Assembly (NCBI RefSeq): GCF_001435975.1 | Contig: NZ_AYYR01000074.1 | Coordinates: 105,734-163,346, forward strand | From: Secundilactobacillus collinoides DSM 20515 = JCM 1123 | Lineage (GTDB): Bacteria > Bacillota > Bacilli > Lactobacillales > Lactobacillaceae | Direction: 5' to 3' | Length of the DNA: 57,613 bases | Part shown: piece after piece, positions 53,760 to 57,613 of the stretch | Numbering within the stretch: the stretch's first letter is position 1 | How the letters are laid out: each line of letters starts with the position of its first letter | Position numbers and translations under genes: made by a program | Notes under the pieces: model-generated | The model's input: the letters and a program-made list of their open reading frames with translations, nothing else | What the model was told of the DNA's origin: nothing | The model's database searches: none

Positions 53760-54538
53760 ATGAAAAAACACTACGACGGTTACTTTATTGACCTGGATGG
53801 CACAATATACGCAGGTAAACGCCGAATTCCGGCCGCTAAGCGCTTTATTGAACGCCTCCAAGATACAGATACCGATTTTATGTTTGTGACCAACAACACC
53901 ACAAAATTGCCCATTGATGTTGTCCAAAACTTAGCCGATAACCACGACATTCACGTTGCGGAAAAGAACGTGTACACCGCGGGGCTTGCTAGCGCAGACT
54001 ATGTCGCTCAAGTTGCTAAGCCTGGACAGGATAGTGTCTACATCGTTGGTGAATCGGTTTGATCCAAGCTTTTTTGGATCGTGGGTTTCATTTGACCGAA
54101 CATGACCCTGATTTTGTCATTGTCGGGCTTGATTCAGATGTGACTTATCACAAGCTATCGCTGGCCATCTTAGCGATTCGAGCTGGGGCCATTTTTATTG
54201 GGACAAATCCAGATTCCAATATTCCCAATGAACTGGGGATGCTGCCGGGTGCGGGTTCATTTGTCGAAATGGTGGCCTACGCAACTCAGCAGCGGCCAGT
54301 TTATATCGGTAAGCCGCGATCAATCATCATGGCAAATGCGTTGAAGCGCAGCGGATTGCGCAAAGACCAAGTCGTGATGGTCGGGGATAATTACCGCACT
54401 GATATTACTGCCGGCCTCGATTTTGGTATCGATACACTGCTGGTATACAGCGGCTTATCAAAACGAGCAGAGGTCGAACAAGAAGACAGGCAGCCAACGT
54501 TTGAGATTGACTCGCTGGATGACTGGGAGCTGATATAG
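53760..54538 (+). pseudogene. yutF: HAD-IIA hydrolase (YutF/NagD-like) with a single-base frameshift
   Basis: The gene reads DGYFIDLDGTIYAGKRRIP (HAD motif I) and FVTNNTTKLP (motif II) and stops at TGA 54060-54062 after VYIVGESV. From 54059 a second frame carries the rest without a gap: LIQAFLDRGFHLTEHDPDF, then IGTNPDSNIPNE, IGKPRSIIM (motif III) and MVGDNYRTDITAG (motif IV), ending at 54538. The join looks like the loss of one base in TCGGTTTG (expected GES-G-LIQ), so a normal protein of about 259 residues is split. It could be a sequencing error in a short G run, a true frameshift mutation or, less likely, programmed frameshifting. Confidence 0.88.
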
Positions 54539-55174
54539 ATGTTACGATTGCGGCGTTTTTTTGCCTGGACGGTGTTTTATCTGGCGTTGGTTTCACTGAT
54601 TATTTTTTTAACGATCAACAGTTTTTGGCTGTACCGGTTAAACCTGAATTTTAGTACGATTCCCCACCAGGTTGGCTTATCGGTTGGTAAAATCATGACA
54701 AACTATCATCAGCTGCTTGCCTATCTTGAACTGCCGTGGGTCCACCATCTTGATATGATGAATTTTCCGACGTCACCAAACGGCCTGCAGCATTTTATTG
54801 ATGTGAAGCATTTGTTTTTATTAAATAATGTTATTTTGCTGGTCACGATTATACCAGCGGTCATTTTTGTGGTGCGATTAGTGCGTCATCAGCAAAGTTG
54901 GATGTTCATTCGGACGTTTCAAATTGCTGCGGTGATTCCGGTGCTGTTTGGCTTGATCATGCTGGTCAACTTTAACGGTTTCTTCATTGCTTTTCATAAA
55001 ATCCTATTTCGAAATTCAGACTGGTTATTTGACCCTCAGTTTGATCCCGTGATTAACGTTTTGCCGGAGAGCTTCTTTGCGCAATGTTTTATTATGGCAT
55101 TTGGATTGTTTGAATGCGTGATGATTTTTGGCATTGTTTTCGGGAAGCACCAATTGAAAATGAGTACACAATAA
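54539..55174 (+). CDS. TIGR01906 family integral membrane protein
   Basis: A 211-residue membrane protein starting directly after the yutF stop. Four hydrophobic segments (about 8-33, 92-113, 123-145, 184-204) and an extracytoplasmic loop with LPWVHHLDMMNFP and FIDVKHLFLL match the TIGR01906 family found in the same position in lactobacilli. The function is unknown. Confidence 0.87.
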   Translation: MLRLRRFFAWTVFYLALVSLIIFLTINSFWLYRLNLNFSTIPHQVGLSVGKIMTNYHQLLAYLELPWVHHLDMMNFPTSPNGLQHFIDVKHLFLLNNVILLVTIIPAVIFVVRLVRHQQSWMFIRTFQIAAVIPVLFGLIMLVNFNGFFIAFHKILFRNSDWLFDPQFDPVINVLPESFFAQCFIMAFGLFECVMIFGIVFGKHQLKMSTQ

Positions 55175-55217
55175 AAGACAGTGCCGCGTTCCGATTGGAA
55201 TACGGCACTGCCTTTTT
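55173..55217. terminator. Terminator between convergent transcripts
   Basis: AAAAGACAGTGCCG plus GTTCC pairs with GGAAT plus CGGCACTGCCTTTTT. The flanks suit both the membrane-protein gene and the minus-strand dedA gene. Confidence 0.85.
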
Positions 55218-55292
55218 GTTTTAATGATGCCATCATGTAAGTTTGATAACTAAGGACTTAGTCTGCCAAGCAGCAAAGCGGATTGTTGCGCG

Positions 55293-55952
55293 CTATTCTT
55301 CTCCCGCTGGCGACCGGCGTCCCTTAAGAAAGCCCACGAAGGCTGGAATCATGGAAACGATGATAATTCCGATGACGACCAGTGAGAAATGATCTTTGAC
55401 AAAACCGATGTTCCCGAAGAAAAAACCGCCCGCGGAACAGAGGCCGACCCAACAGATGGCAGCAGCAACGTTGTATTTGATAAACGATTTATACTCGTAA
55501 TTCGAGGTCGCAGCAACAAATGGTGCCAGCGTCCGGATAATCGGCATGAAGCGGGCTAAGAATATCGCCATCGCACCATGTTTATCGAAAAAGCCGTGCG
55601 CTTCATTAAGCTTTTGCTGACTGAATACGCGACTAAAGAATCGGTTCTTTGTCAGGGCAACGCCAAGGTGTCGGCCAATGAAGAAGTTCAGTGAGTCACC
55701 ACCGATGGCAGCTGCCAAGAAGATGACAATAAATACTAAAATACTCAAGTGATATTCAGGGTTTGCAGCAAGCGCAGCTGCGGCAAACAACAGGGAATCA
55801 CCAGGCAGGAACGGCAGGATCACCGCCCCGGTTTCAACCAAAACAATCAAAAACAGGATGCCGTACGTCCAACCGCCGAATGTGTTGACAATCGCGATCA
55901 TATGCTGATCAATGTGGAGTACGAAATCAATGAGGGTCGTTAAAAAGGTCAT
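55293..55952 (-). CDS. DedA family membrane protein
   Basis: A 219-residue polytopic protein with the DedA/SNARE-associated signature: LPFLPGDSLLFAAAALA, GGDSLNFFIGRHLG, ARFMPIIRTLAPFVAA. Members of this superfamily have been shown to flip undecaprenyl phosphate or phospholipids. I place the start at the ATG of MTFLTTLIDF, with AAAGGA 12 bases upstream. A longer frame adds 12 residues but has no signal. It is divergent from the cyclophilin gene. Confidence 0.9.
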   Translation of the reverse strand: MTFLTTLIDFVLHIDQHMIAIVNTFGGWTYGILFLIVLVETGAVILPFLPGDSLLFAAAALAANPEYHLSILVFIVIFLAAAIGGDSLNFFIGRHLGVALTKNRFFSRVFSQQKLNEAHGFFDKHGAMAIFLARFMPIIRTLAPFVAATSNYEYKSFIKYNVAAAICWVGLCSAGGFFFGNIGFVKDHFSLVVIGIIIVSMIPAFVGFLKGRRSPAGEE

Positions 55953-56159
55953 GTAGGCAATTAGTCCTTTCAAATCATAGATATCCAATATAGTTTCATA
56001 GATGTCGTCATTGTATCAAAAACCCAGCAGAATACCAGTGGTTTGTGGAATCTTAGGAAAAACGCATGAAGTTTATGGTCGAATCGGCAGGAAAGTTGCT
56101 TTTTAATTTCAAACATGGATAATAGAATAGGTATCAGAAAGATAATGGAGGTTTTGCTG

Positions 56160-56747
56160 GTGAGTTTTCCACAACTACATCTCGATACGGTCAATGGCCC
56201 TAAAGCGGTCATGCACACATCGCTAGGTGATATTAAGATTCAATTGTTTCCAGAACAAGCACCCAAGGCGGTTGAAAACTTTGTGTCGCTTGCAAATGAT
56301 AACTATTATGATGACGGCGTTTTTCACCGGGTCATTAACGACTTTATGATTCAGGGCGGCGACCCTACCGGAACTGGCATGGGTGGCGACTCTAAATGGG
56401 GCGCGCCTTTTGAAGATGAATTTTCAAAAGAGGTTTATAACCTGCGTGGTGCCCTTTCAATGGCCAATGCTGGACCGAATACGAATTCGAGCCAGTTCTT
56501 TATTGTTCAAAATCAACATTTGTCTGAGCAATTAAGTGAGCAGATGAAGGATGCACATTTCCCTGATGAAATCGTGACTGCTTATCAAAAGGGCGGCACA
56601 CCATGGCTTGATTTTCGCCACACTGTTTTTGGCCAAGTTGCTGAAGGCATGGACGTGGTGGATGAAATTGCGACGGTCAAGACGGATGGCAGTGACAAGC
56701 CATTGACGGATGTTAAACTGACTTCTGTTGAAATCATTGACGACTAA
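56160..56747 (+). CDS. Peptidyl-prolyl cis-trans isomerase (cyclophilin type)
   Basis: A 195-residue cytoplasmic cyclophilin that speeds proline isomerisation in folding proteins. The GTG start at 56160 fits GGAGG. The frame extends 15 codons upstream without need. Catalytic blocks are FHRVINDFMIQGGDPTGTG, LSMANAGPNTNSSQFFI and FGQVAEGMDVVDEIA. The insert HLSEQLSEQMKDAHFPDEIV between the last two is typical of the Firmicute group. A terminator follows. Confidence 0.94.
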   Translation: MSFPQLHLDTVNGPKAVMHTSLGDIKIQLFPEQAPKAVENFVSLANDNYYDDGVFHRVINDFMIQGGDPTGTGMGGDSKWGAPFEDEFSKEVYNLRGALSMANAGPNTNSSQFFIVQNQHLSEQLSEQMKDAHFPDEIVTAYQKGGTPWLDFRHTVFGQVAEGMDVVDEIATVKTDGSDKPLTDVKLTSVEIIDD

Positions 56748-56767
56748 CAAGCGCAACTTAAGACGTT

Positions 56768-56809
56768 AAATGACCGGTTCAGTGCAATCGACTGGACAGG
56801 TCATTTTTT
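56768..56809 (+). terminator. Terminator of the cyclophilin gene
   Basis: AAATGACC (56768-56775) pairs with GGTCATTTTTT, enclosing CAGT and ACTG, and leads into a T run. Confidence 0.85.
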
Positions 56810-56844
56810 GTCTGATAGTGGCGGCGTGTATTGTGCGGGTATGG

Positions 56845-56853
56845 TGGTATAAT
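56845..56853 (+). promoter_or_regulatory. Extended -10 promoter of the S1-domain gene
   Basis: TGGTATAAT is an extended -10 box (TG-N-TATAAT). No clear -35 box is seen at 17 bases. The leader to the ATG is about 85 bases. Confidence 0.6.
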
Positions 56854-56941
56854 GCTACTAATTGATTCAAGACCGACATTTCTAGCTTTGAGAACTGCTT
56901 TTTAGCGGATAAATAATGTTTATTTTAAGGAGGGAACAATT

Positions 56942-57319
56942 ATGTATCATATTGGAGAACAGGTCACTGGTACAGTTACTGGGATTCAACCGTACGGCGC
57001 ATTTGTTGATCTTGGTGACAATACGCAGGGTTTGATTCATATTTCGGAGTGCCACTACGGTTTCGTCAAGGATATTCATCAATACTTATCAGTTGGCCAG
57101 GCGTTAACGGTCGTTATTTTGGATATTGATGAATTTACAGGGAAGATTTCTTTATCACTTCGGTGTCTTGAGGAACCTAAAGCTGTTACGATCGATCAGC
57201 CGGAAAATCATCACAAACATTATTGGACAAGCCGCAATGTTCATGAGGGATTTACACCCATTGCGGATCGGCGTCACGGTTGGGAACAAGAGGCGCTTCG
57301 TGAGTTTGTTCGCAAATAA
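56942..57319 (+). CDS. S1 RNA-binding domain protein (CvfD/YugI type)
   Basis: A 125-residue protein with an N-terminal S1 domain (GEQVTGTVTGIQPYGAFVDL, GLIHISECHYGFVKDI, TGKISLSLR) and a His/Trp-containing C-terminal extension. It resembles Bacillus YugI (general stress protein 13) and streptococcal CvfD, which act in post-transcriptional and translation control. AAGGAGGG precedes the ATG. It is the last gene before an rRNA operon. Confidence 0.9.
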   Translation: MYHIGEQVTGTVTGIQPYGAFVDLGDNTQGLIHISECHYGFVKDIHQYLSVGQALTVVILDIDEFTGKISLSLRCLEEPKAVTIDQPENHHKHYWTSRNVHEGFTPIADRRHGWEQEALREFVRK

Positions 57320-57485
57320 ATTGACTTTTTTGAAATAAGTGCTTGACCGACTCTTGATTTGCTGGTATTATTTTACCTGTTGTTAAAGACGACGTCACTC
57401 ATTGAACGCATAATTATTCAAGGTGGTTGTTGTTGGATGACCGAATTAATTCATTTCAGCGAGTTGATAAACATTTGGCTGAATA

Positions 57486-57522
57486 AAGATTCAAAATAAT
57501 GGTTGACACAATTTTGAATCTT
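57486..57522. promoter_or_regulatory. Inverted repeat around the -35 box of the rRNA promoter
   Basis: AAGATTCAAAAT (57486-57497) and ATTTTGAATCTT (57511-57522) are perfect 12-base arms separated by 13 bases that contain the -35 hexamer. It could be an operator for an rRNA regulator. Confidence 0.6.
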
Positions 57523-57531
57523 GGGTATACT
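57503..57531 (+). promoter_or_regulatory. Ribosomal RNA operon promoter
   Basis: A strong TTGACA (57503-57508), exact 17-base spacer and TATACT (57526-57531), followed by the leader. Confidence 0.85.
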
Positions 57532-57554
57532 AAATGAGTTGATTCGAACAAGTA

Positions 57555-57613
57555 GATCTTTGAAAACTGAACAAAGTTTTGTTTCACAAAGTGCAGGGCA
57601 TATCAACTTTAGT
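57555..57613 (+). other. rRNA operon leader with boxA-type sequence (partial)
   Basis: GATCTTTGAAAACTGAACAA at 57555-57574 is the conserved lactobacillus rRNA leader/antitermination element (boxA region). The 16S gene itself should begin to the right, outside the window. Confidence 0.85.

Overview
The window is a chromosomal segment from a low-to-moderate-GC Gram-positive bacterium of the family Lactobacillaceae. The evidence is the gene order (ruvA-ruvB-queA-tgt-yajC, alaS-ireB-ruvX-yrzB-zapA-mutS2-trxA, pepQ opposite ccpA, comG-ytxK-ackA, yunD-yutD-yutF), strong AGGAGG-type ribosome binding sites, frequent TTG/GTG starts, CtsR/CIRCE/cre-type operators and an alaS T-box. I cannot assign genus or species from sequence alone.

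Layout. 1-832: repeat-rich non-coding DNA with a terminator for a gene to the left. 833-7112: a P-type cation ATPase facing an SH3/MucBP-like protein and the stress unfoldase ClpE. 7113-10121: a non-coding stretch, a small unknown gene and the PTS phosphorelay genes ptsH-ptsI. 10871-14290: a glycolipid / lipoteichoic-acid-anchor cluster of two GT4 glycosyltransferases and a flippase-like membrane protein. 14681-19362: ruvAB, queA, tgt and yajC. 19763-23273: dinB, nrnA and the DEAD-box helicase cshB. 23537-31017: T-box-controlled alaS, ireB-ruvX-yrzB, zapA-mutS2 and trxA. 31420-34625: yslB-like gene, then murI-rdgB-phosphoesterase-CBS protein. 34683-36888: an MscS channel, a repeat element, and DUF948 and YtxH envelope-associated proteins. 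36961-39243: divergent pepQ and ccpA around a perfect cre palindrome. 39752-42341: a small unknown gene, a double-CPBP membrane protein and a YebC-type protein. 42511-48615: the competence pseudopilus operon comGA-GG, a YtxK-type methyltransferase and ackA. 49127-57319: a CycA-type permease, a phosphoesterase, the yunD-yutD-yutF-TIGR01906 cluster, DedA, cyclophilin and an S1-domain protein. The last 110 bases are the promoter and leader of a ribosomal RNA operon.

Most of the window is conserved housekeeping DNA: sugar-phosphorelay and carbon control (ptsHI, ccpA, ackA), DNA repair and recombination (ruvAB, dinB, mutS2), tRNA modification and charging (queA, tgt, alaS), envelope glycolipid synthesis and competence.

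The most unusual points are: (i) a dispersed family of long hairpin repeats present at four intergenic loci, one of them a tandem array; (ii) an in-frame ochre stop in the otherwise intact glutamate racemase gene; (iii) a single-base frameshift in the yutF/nagD-like gene; (iv) a fusion of two complete CPBP protease-like domains with a ribosome binding site and start codon retained at the junction; (v) a 12-bp inverted repeat around the -35 box of the rRNA promoter; (vi) a 24-bp hairpin whose only non-Watson-Crick pairs are all G-U in one strand; and (vii) a CtsR box together with a shortened CIRCE at clpE. I did not find a phage, a CRISPR array, an intact insertion sequence or a recognisable defence island.
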